Shown piece after piece: positions 28,560 through 37,362 of a stretch of 64,000 nucleotides of DNA. The stretch comes from Desulfatitalea alkaliphila (GTDB lineage Bacteria; Desulfobacterota; Desulfobacteria; Desulfobacterales; Desulfosarcinaceae): positions 55,891 to 119,890 of the forward strand of contig NZ_JALJRB010000014.1 of NCBI RefSeq assembly GCF_022968795.1, written 5' to 3'. Every line of letters begins with the position of its first letter. The first letter of the stretch is position 1. Below the pieces are notes generated by a model. It worked only from the letters and a program-made list of their open reading frames with translations, was not told where the DNA came from and made no database searches. Both the position numbers and the translations under genes were made by a program.

Positions 28560-30268
28560 GATGCTTCTCCTTGATGTTGCGGCAAGCGCACGGTAAAGGT
28601 GGTGCCCGAGCCCGGCTTGCTCTCCACGGTGATGATGCCGCCCATCATGTCGACGATCCGCTTGCAGATGGAGAGTCCCAGGCCGGTGCCTTCCGCCTTG
28701 CGGGACAGCCCCGTATCGATCTGGTGAAACGGTTGGAACAGGTTCGGCAGATCCTCCGCACCGATGCCGATGCCGGTGTCGGCAATGGCGATCCGGTAAT
28801 GGTCGTTTTCATTGCGGCAGACCATGCGCACCCGCCCCTTTTCGGTGAATTTGACCGCGTTGCTCAGCAGGTTCAGGAACACCTGTTCCAACCGGCGCGG
28901 ATCCGTTGTGATGGCGCCGATATCCCGATCGATTTCAAGGTCGATCGGTAGGTTCTTCTTTTCAGCCAGAGGCGTCACCAGTTGGACCGATTTTTCCAGC
29001 GACATTTTCAAATCGAAGGTGGAATGGCTCAGTTGCAGTTGGCCGGCCTCGATCTTGGAGATGTCCAGCACGTCGTTGATCAGCGCCAACAAGTGGCGGG
29101 CGCTGTTTTGCACCATGCCCAGCTGTTTGCGCTGTTCCGGGTTCAGTTCGCCGGCCAGTCCCTGGAGAAGGATGCCGGTGAAGCCGATGATGGAATTGAG
29201 GGGGGTGCGCAACTCGTGGGACATGGTGGCCAGGAAGGCGGATTTGATGCGGTCGGCCGCCTTGGCCTGTTCCATGGCTTGGGCCAGTTCCGCCGTGCGC
29301 TGGATGATCCGTTGGTCCATCTCCTTGTTGATCGCCTGTAATTCGCGGGTCCTGATGTCGACCTGGCGTTTGAGAACGGCGCTGCCGACCAAGGCGATTA
29401 AAAAGGCGGCGCCGATGAGACCGCCGAGCAGTTTCGCCCAGCCGGGCAATCGAAACCGCACCTGTTCTTCGGTCCAGGCACGCAGGGATTGATAGTAAAT
29501 CGATCCGGCGTCCCTTTTCATCTCGGCCAGATGGGTGTCGATGGTTTCCAGAAGGTGCGGATCGCCGTTCAGAGGCGCGGCGAAAAAGAGGTCGGAAGGT
29601 TCGAACACCACCGTGGTGTCTTCAAGGCCGTGCGCTTTGGCGTGCATCATGCCGTAAAACCGGTTGGTCACGGCGGCGTTCGCCTGTCCATTGGCCACCA
29701 TTGCGAACATGGTGTGGTAATCGGGCACGGAAATCAGCTCTGCATTGAGGCCGAAGCCGGCGCTGAGTCGCATGAACGCGCGCTCCTGAACAGAACGCTC
29801 CAGCACCAGGATGCGCTTGTTTTCCAAATCGAAGATGGAATGGATGCCACTGCCTTTAGGTGCATACACCTGGTACCAGGAGGAGAGGGCTGGAATCTGG
29901 TGATAGGCATAGCGCTTGGCGCGCTCGGCCGTGTAGGCGACATCGGGCATCAGGTCGATCTGTCCCTCTTCCAGCCGGTCCAAACCTTCGCCCCAGGTGC
30001 CGTGCACAAAGTTCAGACGCCAGCCCTCCCGGCCGGCGATGTGCGCCAGGATGTCGATGAAAATTCCCTTGGGGAGGCCTTCCGCATCGGTGAAAACCTT
30101 GGGCGCGTTCTCATACAGGCCGACCGTGACCACGCGGTCGGCGGCGCAACCCGGGCCGGGGGTCCAACAGAGCAGGGTCAGCAGCGCGAGGCCAAGCAGC
30201 GCCGTTCGTCTTCTCCACCTGCTGATGCACTTGCGGCGTTCTGAAGGGCGTTTCAAACCTGATGCCAT
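28556..30268 (-). CDS. Membrane histidine kinase with periplasmic SBP_bac_3 sensor
   Basis: A 570-residue kinase. A signal/anchor ([20 protein letters not shown]) precedes a periplasmic type II binding domain ([30 protein letters not shown] to about 260). One TM helix ([20 protein letters not shown]) and a coiled coil follow. HisKA has His351 in [10 protein letters not shown], and the HATPase has IADTGIGIG and [13 protein letters not shown]. There is no receiver; the next gene supplies it. ATG 30268 has CGGAGGG 8 nt upstream; the earlier GTG at 30277 overlaps that RBS. It senses an extracellular small molecule, unknown. Confidence 0.9.
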   Translation of the reverse strand: MASGLKRPSERRKCISRWRRRTALLGLALLTLLCWTPGPGCAADRVVTVGLYENAPKVFTDAEGLPKGIFIDILAHIAGREGWRLNFVHGTWGEGLDRLEEGQIDLMPDVAYTAERAKRYAYHQIPALSSWYQVYAPKGSGIHSIFDLENKRILVLERSVQERAFMRLSAGFGLNAELISVPDYHTMFAMVANGQANAAVTNRFYGMMHAKAHGLEDTTVVFEPSDLFFAAPLNGDPHLLETIDTHLAEMKRDAGSIYYQSLRAWTEEQVRFRLPGWAKLLGGLIGAAFLIALVGSAVLKRQVDIRTRELQAINKEMDQRIIQRTAELAQAMEQAKAADRIKSAFLATMSHELRTPLNSIIGFTGILLQGLAGELNPEQRKQLGMVQNSARHLLALINDVLDISKIEAGQLQLSHSTFDLKMSLEKSVQLVTPLAEKKNLPIDLEIDRDIGAITTDPRRLEQVFLNLLSNAVKFTEKGRVRMVCRNENDHYRIAIADTGIGIGAEDLPNLFQPFHQIDTGLSRKAEGTGLGLSICKRIVDMMGGIITVESKPGSGTTFTVRLPQHQGEAS

Positions 30269-30735
30269 TCTTACCACCCTCCGATCGGCCCAATCCGGCC
30301 CAAATCCGGCGCCTCATTGCCAATTTTTTGTACCGCGAGTTCTTAATGCAGACGCTCGTCATCGCGGATTGGAAAATGATTACAATCGTCCAACTTCAAA
30401 CTGCAACAGGTCTTCGACTGACTGTGGAACCGGGTGGTGCTTGAATACAGCTTCGCGGGTAAGGTTGTGTGCTGCCCCCGGCCATATAGCAACCGGCCCG
30501 GTGGATGGCAAGCCGCAAATGGATTCATGTGATTGCCGCCCCTTGACCAAATGCAACACGGAATCTGAACTTATGCAGGTTGCATGCCTCAATCTTGCAC
30601 AGGAAACAGTGCCTGCTTGGAGGTGGAAAGGGCGACGGATTGTCGCGACACGCGTGGTCATCCCAACCATGCTGTGTTGATGGCGTCTTCATGATAGGAT
30701 ACAAAATGACCCACGAACATCCAAAGGAGGCCCAA
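30269..30735. other. Intergenic region, divergent
   Basis: 467 bp between the divergent kinase operon and the DUF481 gene. No gene, repeat or convincing promoter motif was found; open frames crossing it lack RBS and homology. The AAAGGAGG at 30723-30730 is the DUF481 ribosome-binding site. Confidence 0.5.
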
Positions 30736-31476
30736 ATGACCCTTTTTCGCGCCGTCGCGGGCGTGTTTGTCATCATGGCCATCGTTGTCGGTCGGGCGCC
30801 GGCGGCGTGGTCCGAGGAACAACCGCGCTGGCAGGACACCGCCGAGCTCTCTTTCGTGCAAACCGGCGGCAACACCGACGTGACCACCATTGCCGCCAAG
30901 AACCTGCTGCAATACCGCCTTTCGGACAACTGGGCCATGCAGTGGAAAGCGGCGGCCCTGCATGCCGAATCCGACGGTGAAAAGACGGCCGAGCGCTATG
31001 AGACCGACCTGCGGACAGATTACAAGGGCGGCGAACGGATCTATTACTATGGGTTGGCCGGCTGGGTGCAAGACACTTTTGCCGGTCTGGACCAGCGTAT
31101 CTACGGTGGTCCCGGCATCGGTTACCGCTTTCTAATCGGGCCGCGACACCAATTGGTCGGCGAGCTGGGTGCCTATTATGCCCGCGAGAAGTACACCGAC
31201 GGTTCGGCCGACGATTTAATGGAAGGCCGCGCCTACGGCAAATATCAATTCAAGTTCAGCGAAACCGTTCAGTTCTCCCAGGATCTGGAATATCTTCACA
31301 ATTTCAAGGACAGCGCCGCTTACAAACTCATCTCCGTCTCCGCCTTGCAATCCAAGCTCAACGAGTGGTTGGCCGTCAGGGTCGCCTATGAGCTGCGTTA
31401 CGACAACCGGCCCACGCCGGCGGACTTGAAAAACAGCGACAGCCTGTTGACTGTTTCGCTGGTCTTGAATTTATGA
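30736..31476 (+). CDS. DUF481 outer-membrane protein (YdiY-like)
   Basis: A 246-residue protein with a signal peptide (MTLFRAVAGVFVIMAIVVGRAPAAWS) and the DUF481 opening DTAELSFVQTGGNTDVTTIAAKN. Amphipathic beta strands follow, such as YYYGLAGWVQDTF and GIGYRFLIGPRHQLVGELG, ending in the aromatic/hydrophobic VSLVLNL. It is predicted to be a small beta-barrel; function unknown, sometimes linked to salt or membrane stress. ATG 30736 has AAAGGAGG at ideal spacing, so longer in-frame starts are rejected. Confidence 0.87.
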   Translation: MTLFRAVAGVFVIMAIVVGRAPAAWSEEQPRWQDTAELSFVQTGGNTDVTTIAAKNLLQYRLSDNWAMQWKAAALHAESDGEKTAERYETDLRTDYKGGERIYYYGLAGWVQDTFAGLDQRIYGGPGIGYRFLIGPRHQLVGELGAYYAREKYTDGSADDLMEGRAYGKYQFKFSETVQFSQDLEYLHNFKDSAAYKLISVSALQSKLNEWLAVRVAYELRYDNRPTPADLKNSDSLLTVSLVLNL

Positions 31477-31487
31477 GGGCTGTCTTG

Positions 31488-31523
31488 CAGGGCCGGAAAC
31501 GCCGATACGGCATTCCGGCCCTG
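31488..31523. terminator. Bidirectional stem-loop terminator
   Basis: CAGGGCCGGAA (31488-31498) pairs perfectly with TTCCGGCCCTG (31513-31523), with an inner GCCG-ATA-CGGC stem. It sits exactly between the convergent stops at 31476 and 31539. The U-tract is poor, but the long GC stem and position support a transcription-end function for both genes. Confidence 0.65.
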
Positions 31524-31538
31524 ATGGATGGCGAGCCC

Positions 31539-32438
31539 TTAGGGGAGTCCCGCGCCGGGTACCGCCACCGCCACGCTCCAGACGGCGGCTTCGCGGGCCG
31601 CGGTGCGCCGTTTGGCGTCGAAGTCCGGGGCCACGCACAAGAACAGGGTGCGGCGCTCGGGGCCGCCGAGCATGCAGGCGAAAACCCCCTGGGGGTCGGT
31701 GCGGATTTCATCGAGGATGCGCCCGCCTTCGGCCACCCGCAACACCCGTTTGCCCATGGCGTCGGCGACCCACACGGCCCCGTCGGCGTCCAGGGCGCCG
31801 CCGTCCGCCGCCACCTTGGCCTGGGGCAGCAGCATTTCCATGGTACGGCCTTCGGGCGCCGGACCGAAACAGGCCCAATCCCGTCGCGGCCCCAGGGTGC
31901 CGTCTTCGGCGATGGAGAAGGCCGAAATGCGGTTGCCGAAGGTTTCGTTGACCAGCAGGGTCTTTCCATCGGGCGTGATCATCGATCCGTTGGGGAAAAA
32001 GAGCCCTTGGGCCGCCACCTGCGCTGTTCCATCGGGGTGCACCAGGGCAAGGTCCGCGGTTTGCAATTCCCCCCGGCCCATCAGGTCGAAACCGAAGTTG
32101 CCCACGTAGGCGCGGCCTTTGCTGTCCACCACCATGTCGTTGGCCGGTCCCCGGGCGATCTGGCCCAGGTCGGCATGCACCTCCAGGGTGCCGTCCGGCT
32201 CGCGGCGCAGCACGGTGCGATCCCCCATGGAGACGATCAGCAGGCGGCCGTCGGGCAGCCATCCCAAACCCGAGGGCTGATGCGGCACTTCGGCGATGGT
32301 TTCGACGCGGCCCTGCATGTCCACGGCGATCACCTGGTGGGAGTAAAAGTCGGACAGCCACAGGCGGTCTTCATGCCAGCGCGGCCCTTCGAAAAAGGTG
32401 TAGCCGGAAACCAGGGTGGAAAAAGCGGTGGGATTCAT
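31539..32438 (-). CDS. SMP-30/gluconolactonase family protein
   Basis: A 299-residue six-bladed beta-propeller. It has FFEGPRWHEDRLWLSDFYSH (metal-binding Glu in the first blade), QPSGLGWLPDGRLLIVSM, GPANDMVVDSKGRAYVGNFG with the conserved Asn/Asp, FPNGSMITPDGKTLLVNETF and GGALDADGAVWVADA. Members hydrolyse lactones using a bound divalent metal. ATG 32438 is chosen with AAGGAGG upstream; a longer frame to 32510 is not supported. It follows the 4-hydroxybutyryl-CoA-dehydratase-like gene, 78 bp downstream on the same strand, and may act on a lactone of the same pathway. Confidence 0.87.
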   Translation of the reverse strand: MNPTAFSTLVSGYTFFEGPRWHEDRLWLSDFYSHQVIAVDMQGRVETIAEVPHQPSGLGWLPDGRLLIVSMGDRTVLRREPDGTLEVHADLGQIARGPANDMVVDSKGRAYVGNFGFDLMGRGELQTADLALVHPDGTAQVAAQGLFFPNGSMITPDGKTLLVNETFGNRISAFSIAEDGTLGPRRDWACFGPAPEGRTMEMLLPQAKVAADGGALDADGAVWVADAMGKRVLRVAEGGRILDEIRTDPQGVFACMLGGPERRTLFLCVAPDFDAKRRTAAREAAVWSVAVAVPGAGLP

Positions 32439-32516
32439 GCTGCACAAACCTCCTTGGAAAAGGGTGTGGGAACTTTGTTGTGCCGTTTGCCGGGTCCCGG
32501 CGTTGCGCAAAGGGCG

Positions 32517-34052
32517 CTATTTCAGCCCGACCGGAATGCTTGCGTAGGATTCGTCCACCGGCGGCATTTCCACATCTTCTGCGGAAAGCAGTTTACCGTA
32601 AATCGGATTGTCCTGCCAGCCGTCGATGTGGGCGGCGCGCATGGCGGCGGCCTTGAGGGTGTCCCAGTCGGCGTTGCCGTACAGGTGCATCTGCTGGGCG
32701 GCCATGGAACCCTCGCCATGGATGGTGTCGATCTGCCAGTAGTTGCAGGTGACGTCCTTGATCAGGCGCATCAGGCGCAGGCGATGCTCTGTGGGCACGC
32801 CCTCCTTGGCGCCGAGATATTTGTCGATGTAAGGCTGGATGTCGGGGTTTTGCCAGTCGCGGTAGGCCGGCACGGTGGTGCAAAGACCGCCGGCGATGTC
32901 CTGCAGATGCTGGCACATCTGGTGGAAATTGCTGGCGAAGGTGAACTTGGCGGCGTTGATGGACATGGGATTGGGCATGGCCACATCCAGGCCGAACTCC
33001 TTGACCGGGTCGAGGCAGGCGGCCTTGCCCAATTCGGCCACCATGTGGGTGATCATGGCCATCCAGGCGAGCTTCTTGCGAATGTGGTCGGCGTGGGCCA
33101 CGCCGTTGTACTCCGCCACCAGGGCGGCGGCGCCGGTGATGGCCTCCAGCTTGCCGATCATTTTGCAAGTGCCGAACAGGCGATGATAGCTGCCGAAGGC
33201 ATAGGCCAGCATGCGGGAGTACTGCCATTCGCCGCACATGAAGACCCGTTCCCAGGGCACGAACACATCGTCGAAGACGATCAGGCACTCGGTGGGCTGC
33301 AGCGCGCTGGTCTTGGGATAATCGAAACGGCCTTCGGCTCCGTAGGTGCGGTTGACCGGCTCCACGGCCAGCATTTTGACGCCCTTGGCGTTGCACGGCA
33401 CGGCGAAGGCCAGGGCGTAGTCCTTGTCCTCCTCGCCGTGGGTGCGGCAGGGCGAGCAGAGCAGTTCGTTGGCACAGGGCGATGCGCTGATGTGGACCTT
33501 GGCGCCGCGCACCACGATACCCTCTTTTTGGCGGTCCACCACCCGCAGGTAGTAATCGGGGTGCTGCTTCTGGCGGGAGGGGCGCAGACCGCGGTCGCCC
33601 TTGACATCGGTGATGGCGCCGGTGATGCCCAGATCCTGTTTCATGAGCAGTTTGCGGTAGTTCTCCACCCGCTGCGAATAGTCGGTGCCCAGCGCTTTGT
33701 CCATGGCATTGGCCGTTACGGTGAAGGCGGCCAGGGCGTCGGCCCCCATGCAGTGCAGCAGCACCCCGCCGCCGGTGCGCATGGCGGTGGCGAAGCACTC
33801 CCTTCTGCGCAGCAGGTCCTGGGCGCTCTTGGGAGAGGTCAGCAGGTAGTTGACCGCTTCGCCGTCTTCGTCTTGGGTGACGAAGAGGTGGCGGTATTCC
33901 GGATGGTGGGGCAGGACGTAATCCAGCGCCGCGGTGCGGATGATGCCGCTGATGGTCGGGTGGGTGCGCACATCCTTGACCCGTTCCCCCATGCACCACA
34001 TTTCACGTCCGTCGTCCAGACTTTCAAGGTATTGCGCGACCGTCCTGATCAT
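32517..34052 (-). CDS. 4-hydroxybutyryl-CoA dehydratase/4-hydroxyphenylacetate 3-hydroxylase (HpaB) family enzyme
   Basis: A 511-residue flavoprotein of the HpaB/AbfD family. It has MIRTVAQYLESL, TDVKGDRGLRPSRQ, DYYLRVVDRQKEGIVVRGAKVH, CLIVFDDVFVPWERVFMCGE, DIAGGLCTTVP and HGEGSMAAQQ. It resembles Clostridium AbfD more than two-component phenol hydroxylases. From memory of AbfD, the Fe-S ligands Cys99/Cys103/His292/Cys299 read here as Val, Cys (LLHCMGADAL), His and a Cys one residue closer (SYHRLFGTCK). The cluster may therefore be absent or altered. The alternative is an acyl-CoA-dehydrogenase-fold oxygenase or isomerase. Start ATG 34052 follows GAAAGG. The divergent IclR gene and CoA-transferases support a CoA-ester or aromatic pathway. 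Confidence 0.8.
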   Translation of the reverse strand: MIRTVAQYLESLDDGREMWCMGERVKDVRTHPTISGIIRTAALDYVLPHHPEYRHLFVTQDEDGEAVNYLLTSPKSAQDLLRRRECFATAMRTGGGVLLHCMGADALAAFTVTANAMDKALGTDYSQRVENYRKLLMKQDLGITGAITDVKGDRGLRPSRQKQHPDYYLRVVDRQKEGIVVRGAKVHISASPCANELLCSPCRTHGEEDKDYALAFAVPCNAKGVKMLAVEPVNRTYGAEGRFDYPKTSALQPTECLIVFDDVFVPWERVFMCGEWQYSRMLAYAFGSYHRLFGTCKMIGKLEAITGAAALVAEYNGVAHADHIRKKLAWMAMITHMVAELGKAACLDPVKEFGLDVAMPNPMSINAAKFTFASNFHQMCQHLQDIAGGLCTTVPAYRDWQNPDIQPYIDKYLGAKEGVPTEHRLRLMRLIKDVTCNYWQIDTIHGEGSMAAQQMHLYGNADWDTLKAAAMRAAHIDGWQDNPIYGKLLSAEDVEMPPVDESYASIPVGLK

Positions 34053-34280
34053 TTCTCGGCACCTTTCATCGAGTGGATTAAAAGAAGATACGGACCGCCG
34101 GTCGGTCGCACTTCCCGGCACCCTGGGCGATGGGTTTCGGGGTGTCGGTTGACAGGCAGGCCAGCTTGAACATACTGCCTTGACCATACCACAGGGATCA
34201 AATCTCCGGCAACGCGCAAGACCGGCAAACCAGGGCAATCGCATGTAGAAATCAAGTGGAAAGGATTTTGATCAGGTCGC

Positions 34281-34321
34281 CTGCCCCTGAGGGGCAGTTT
34301 TAAGTTTTAAGTTTTAAGTTA
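34281..34321. repeat. Hairpin plus AGTTTTA heptamer repeat
   Basis: CTGCCCC-TGA-GGGGCAG (34281-34297) is a 7-bp stem with 3-nt loop. It is followed by three and a half copies of AGTTTTA (34296-34321). It looks like a rho-independent terminator for plus-strand transcription, yet no plus-strand gene ends just upstream. It could stop antisense transcription into iclR or be a slipped-strand repeat. Confidence 0.55.
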
Positions 34322-34365
34322 ATGAATTCTGTCATTTTTCACAATGTGGAAGGAAAAAATCATAA

Positions 34366-34403
34366 AATGGAATTATTTTATTGACTATAACCTAAATTCC
34401 ATT
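34366..34403. promoter_or_regulatory. Candidate IclR-family operator
   Basis: AATGGAATT (34366-34374) and AATTCCATT (34395-34403) are perfect 9-bp inverted repeats 20 bp apart. The TGGAA/TTCCA half-sites resemble IclR-family operators. TTGGAATTTCCC (34442-34453), closer to the iclR start, is a compact site of the same type. Both lie in the shared divergent region, as expected for autoregulation and control of the flanking catabolic genes. Confidence 0.45.
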
Positions 34404-34473
34404 CATCCTTTGAATCCAGTATGGATCTTGCGCTCCAACACTTGGAATTTCCCTTCGGTTGGTGGAGGCCTGA

Positions 34474-35244
34474 ATGCTGGTGAATCTTTCCGCCAAAACC
34501 ACTCGCGAGTCCGGTGGCAAGCAGGCGGGTGTGCAGAGCATCCGCCGGGCGCTGGCCGTTATCCAGGTTGTGGCCGACCACAATCGCTCCGGTGTCGGTT
34601 TGTCGAAAATTGCCGGCGAAGTGGGCTTGACGCCCAGCACCACCCACCGCATTGCTGCCGTTTTGGTGGATGAAGGCATTTTGAGCCACAATGGGGCCAC
34701 TAAACTTTACCACCTGGGCATCGGCCTCTACCTGCTCGGATCGTCGGCGCGCCAGTACCAGGTGCGCGACATCTACCGTGACACCTTGGAAAAGATCGCC
34801 GAGCAGACCGGCGACACCGTCTTTCTGATCATGCAGTCGGGCTACGATGCGTTGTGTGTCGACCGGGTTGTGGGCAACACCCCGATCCAGATTCTTTCCC
34901 TTAATATCGGTGAGCGCCGTCCGTTAGGGGTGGGCGCGGGCAGCCTGGCCATCCTGGCAAGCCTGCCGGGTGACCAAAGAGAGAGGATCATGCGGCACAA
35001 CCGGCGGCGCTACGCCGCCTACCCGGGCTATTCCCCCGACGACTTGGCGCGCATGATAAAGATGTATCGGGAGCAAGGTTTCGTGGTCAACACCGTTACG
35101 CCCTACACCATCGGCGTCGGCACATGTGTGCACGACGAAGAGGGGACGCTGATCGGGGCGGTGAGCGTGAGCGGTATTGTTTCGCAAATGGACCGCAAGC
35201 GGCAGAAGCAGATCGCGGCTTTGATCAAGTCGGCCATCCAATGA
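34474..35244 (+). CDS. IclR family transcriptional regulator
   Basis: A 256-residue regulator. The N-terminal winged helix (about 20-80) includes IRRALAVIQVVADHNRSGVGLSKIAGEVGLTPSTTHRIAAVLVDEG. A C-terminal effector-binding domain has LEKIAEQTGDTVFLIM, CVDRVVG, RRPLGVGAGSLAILASL and GFVVNTVTPYTIGVGTCVHDEEGTLIGAVSVSG. It probably controls the divergent dehydratase/lactonase genes and the downstream CoA-transferase genes in response to a pathway intermediate. Confidence 0.92.
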   Translation: MLVNLSAKTTRESGGKQAGVQSIRRALAVIQVVADHNRSGVGLSKIAGEVGLTPSTTHRIAAVLVDEGILSHNGATKLYHLGIGLYLLGSSARQYQVRDIYRDTLEKIAEQTGDTVFLIMQSGYDALCVDRVVGNTPIQILSLNIGERRPLGVGAGSLAILASLPGDQRERIMRHNRRRYAAYPGYSPDDLARMIKMYREQGFVVNTVTPYTIGVGTCVHDEEGTLIGAVSVSGIVSQMDRKRQKQIAALIKSAIQ

Positions 35245-35427
35245 ATGCTGTGCGTGCGGACAACCCCCGAGGCGCCGTGGCCTGCGCGCTGAGAAGCCGG
35301 CGCCCCTTGCCGAAACAAGGGCCACCGTATTTATGTGGACTTTCAGGCGCCGAACCGTTGCGCAGGACCTTCGGCAAAAATCTTCCCAACATTTACAGCC
35401 GGCGCCGCCGGCACAGGAGGTGCGTAT

Positions 35428-36474
35428 TTGAACGACAATGGCAATAAAGTGATGAGCGCCAAGGAGGCCGTCGAGCGATTCATTCATGACGGCGATGAAT
35501 TGATCATCGGCAACTACACCGTCGGCACCTGCGTCGAGCTGATCTCCGAGATCTGCCGGCAGGACAAGAAAGGATTCACGCTCTATTCCCAATCGGGCAT
35601 TCTGGACGTGGATATGTTGGTCAACGCAGGGTGCGTCGACCGTCTGATCAGCACCTATGTCATGCGTTCCGGGGGCAAGACAGGCGGCGGGGCCGTTGAG
35701 CGGGGCCTGCAGGACGGCACCCTGGAAATGGAAGACTATACCAATTTCAATTACAATGCGCGGTTGATGGCCGGCATGCACGGCCTGACCTTCATCCAGG
35801 TGTTGGAAGGGGTGATGGCCACCGATCTGTTCCGCAAGCGCAGTTTCATGGGCGAAGACAAATACCGCGTGATCCAATGCCCCTACACCGGCAAGCAGTT
35901 GCTCACCGTTCCGGCCGCCAACCCGGACGTGTGCATCGTGCATGTGCAACGGGCCGACAAGTTCGGCAACGCTCAATATTGGGGCGCCCTGGGCAGCGTG
36001 GCCGCCGCCGCCCTGTGCAGCAAGCGCATCATTGTCTCCTGCGAAGAGATCGTGGAGCACGATGTGATCCGCCAGAGTCCGCACTTCACCATCATACCCG
36101 CCTTTCGCGTCAACGCCGTGGTTGAAATCCCCTGGGGCGCCCACCCGACGGAGGTGCTGGGCCATTACAACCGGGACCTCTTCTTTTACGGCATGTTTAC
36201 CGAAGCCAACAAGCGGGCCGAGACCGTCAAGAAATGGATGGAGGAGTGGGTGTACGGATGCGCCGATCGGGAAGCGTACATCGATCGCTACTCTGCCCGG
36301 TTCGGCATCGGCATGCTGGATCGTCTGCGCGCCAGGTCTTTCTACTCCGCGCCCGCCAACTATGGCGCGGCCTTTACCTCGGCCTGGGACGTGCGGGGCA
36401 GGGAGCGTTCAACGGGATTGACCTTGGAACAGTTGGAACAGCGCATGGCGGAAAGGGGAATGCTCTATGAATAA
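35428..36474 (+). CDS. Class I CoA-transferase, alpha subunit (GctA/IpdA-like)
   Basis: A 348-residue subunit. It has the N-terminal MSAKEAVERFIHDGDELIIGNYTVGTCVELISEI, a Gly-rich GGKTGGGAVERGL segment, FIQVLEGVMATDLF, NPDVCIVHVQRADKFGNAQYWG and AAALCSKRIIVSCEEIV. It resembles glutaconate CoA-transferase and IpdA ring-cleavage hydrolase subunits. The start is TTG 35428, with AGGAGG (35415-35420) 7 nt upstream; ATG 35452 lacks a clear RBS. It overlaps the beta-subunit gene by 8 bp. It would transfer CoA to (or hydrolyse) the organic acid processed by this cluster. Confidence 0.85.
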   Translation: MNDNGNKVMSAKEAVERFIHDGDELIIGNYTVGTCVELISEICRQDKKGFTLYSQSGILDVDMLVNAGCVDRLISTYVMRSGGKTGGGAVERGLQDGTLEMEDYTNFNYNARLMAGMHGLTFIQVLEGVMATDLFRKRSFMGEDKYRVIQCPYTGKQLLTVPAANPDVCIVHVQRADKFGNAQYWGALGSVAAAALCSKRIIVSCEEIVEHDVIRQSPHFTIIPAFRVNAVVEIPWGAHPTEVLGHYNRDLFFYGMFTEANKRAETVKKWMEEWVYGCADREAYIDRYSARFGIGMLDRLRARSFYSAPANYGAAFTSAWDVRGRERSTGLTLEQLEQRMAERGMLYE

Positions 36475-37291
36475 GGGCTACACACTCAACGAACTGCTGA
36501 TCATCACCTGCGCCAAAGAAATCAAGGACCACCAGAACGTCATTCTCGGCGTCGGGTTGCCCACCACCGCCGGCGCCCTGGCCAAGGCGCTCTACGCGCC
36601 CCATGCCACCTTGATGATGGAATCCGGCATCATCGATTTCGAACCGCTGGTGCCCCTCAATCACATCGCCGATGCCCACTCCTGTCGCGGCTTCTCCTAT
36701 GCCACGGACCTGTTCACCGCCTTCACCATGACCTATCGGGGCTTTGTGGATGTCTGTTTCCTGGGCGTGGGACAGATCGATAAATTCGGCAATCTGAACA
36801 CCACCTGCGTTGGCGATTATTACCGACCCAGCTTGCGGCTGCCCGGCTCGGGCGGCGCCGCCGACTTCATCAGCTATGCGAAGAAAACGGTTCTGACCCT
36901 GCGCGGCGGTCAGTTTGTCGAGAAGCTGGACTATTTCACCTCTCCCGGCTATCTGGATGGCGGCGACAGCCGGGACCGGTCCGGGCTGTTTCCCGAAGGG
37001 TCGGGGCCCTCCATGCTGCTGACCACCAAGGGGGTCTTTCGCTTCGATGAGCAAACCAAGGAGATGTACCTGGCCCAAATCCATCCCGGCGTGTCGGTTG
37101 AGGAGATCCGCAAGGACATCCCCTGGGAGCTGAAGGTGGCTCCCGATTTGAACCAAACCGAGCGGCCGACGGACCGTGAAATCCAATTCGTGCGTCATTT
37201 CGCCCCCACCGAAAGCATCGGCCGCAACATGCGTGTTGAACTGGCCATCGCCAACACCATGCAACGGGCGCAGCGCAGAGGCAAATCATAA
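36467..37291 (+). CDS. Class I CoA-transferase, beta subunit (GctB/IpdB-like)
   Basis: A 274-residue partner subunit: VILGVGLPTTAGALAKALYAPHATLMMESGIIDFEP, DVCFLGVGQIDKFGNLNTTCVGDY, RLPGSGGAADFISYAKKTVL and a C-terminal TTKGVFRFDE. The ESG segment corresponds to the position of the catalytic Glu in class I CoA-transferases, but IpdB-like members act differently, so transferase versus hydrolase activity is open. Its ATG lies inside the end of the alpha gene, ensuring coupled translation. Confidence 0.85.
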   Translation: MNKGYTLNELLIITCAKEIKDHQNVILGVGLPTTAGALAKALYAPHATLMMESGIIDFEPLVPLNHIADAHSCRGFSYATDLFTAFTMTYRGFVDVCFLGVGQIDKFGNLNTTCVGDYYRPSLRLPGSGGAADFISYAKKTVLTLRGGQFVEKLDYFTSPGYLDGGDSRDRSGLFPEGSGPSMLLTTKGVFRFDEQTKEMYLAQIHPGVSVEEIRKDIPWELKVAPDLNQTERPTDREIQFVRHFAPTESIGRNMRVELAIANTMQRAQRRGKS

Positions 37292-37362
37292 TGGCGAACA
37301 GTTGAGTTGAACCCCTATCAACCCCGAACCGGTGTTACGCCGCAACGTGTTGGGGACGATTC

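Larger units (their letters stand above)
34053..34473. other. Divergent control region between the dehydratase-like gene and iclR
   Basis: 421 bp with no supported gene and clearly AT-richer than its surroundings. It contains a hairpin with heptamer repeats (34281-34321) and two candidate IclR operators (34366-34403, 34442-34453), each listed separately. Promoters for both directions should lie here; TTGACT at 34381-34386 could be a -35 box but no good -10 follows. Confidence 0.5.

Noticed and set aside
32517..34052. Firm annotation as 4-hydroxybutyryl-CoA dehydratase (abfD)
   Set aside because: One recalled Fe-S ligand Cys is replaced and the spacing of another differs, so only the family is supported.
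31473..34169. 898-codon plus-strand open frame opposite the lactonase and dehydratase-like genes
   Set aside because: Antisense shadow of two genes with strong family motifs; it spans both genes and their intergenic gap, which a real gene would not.
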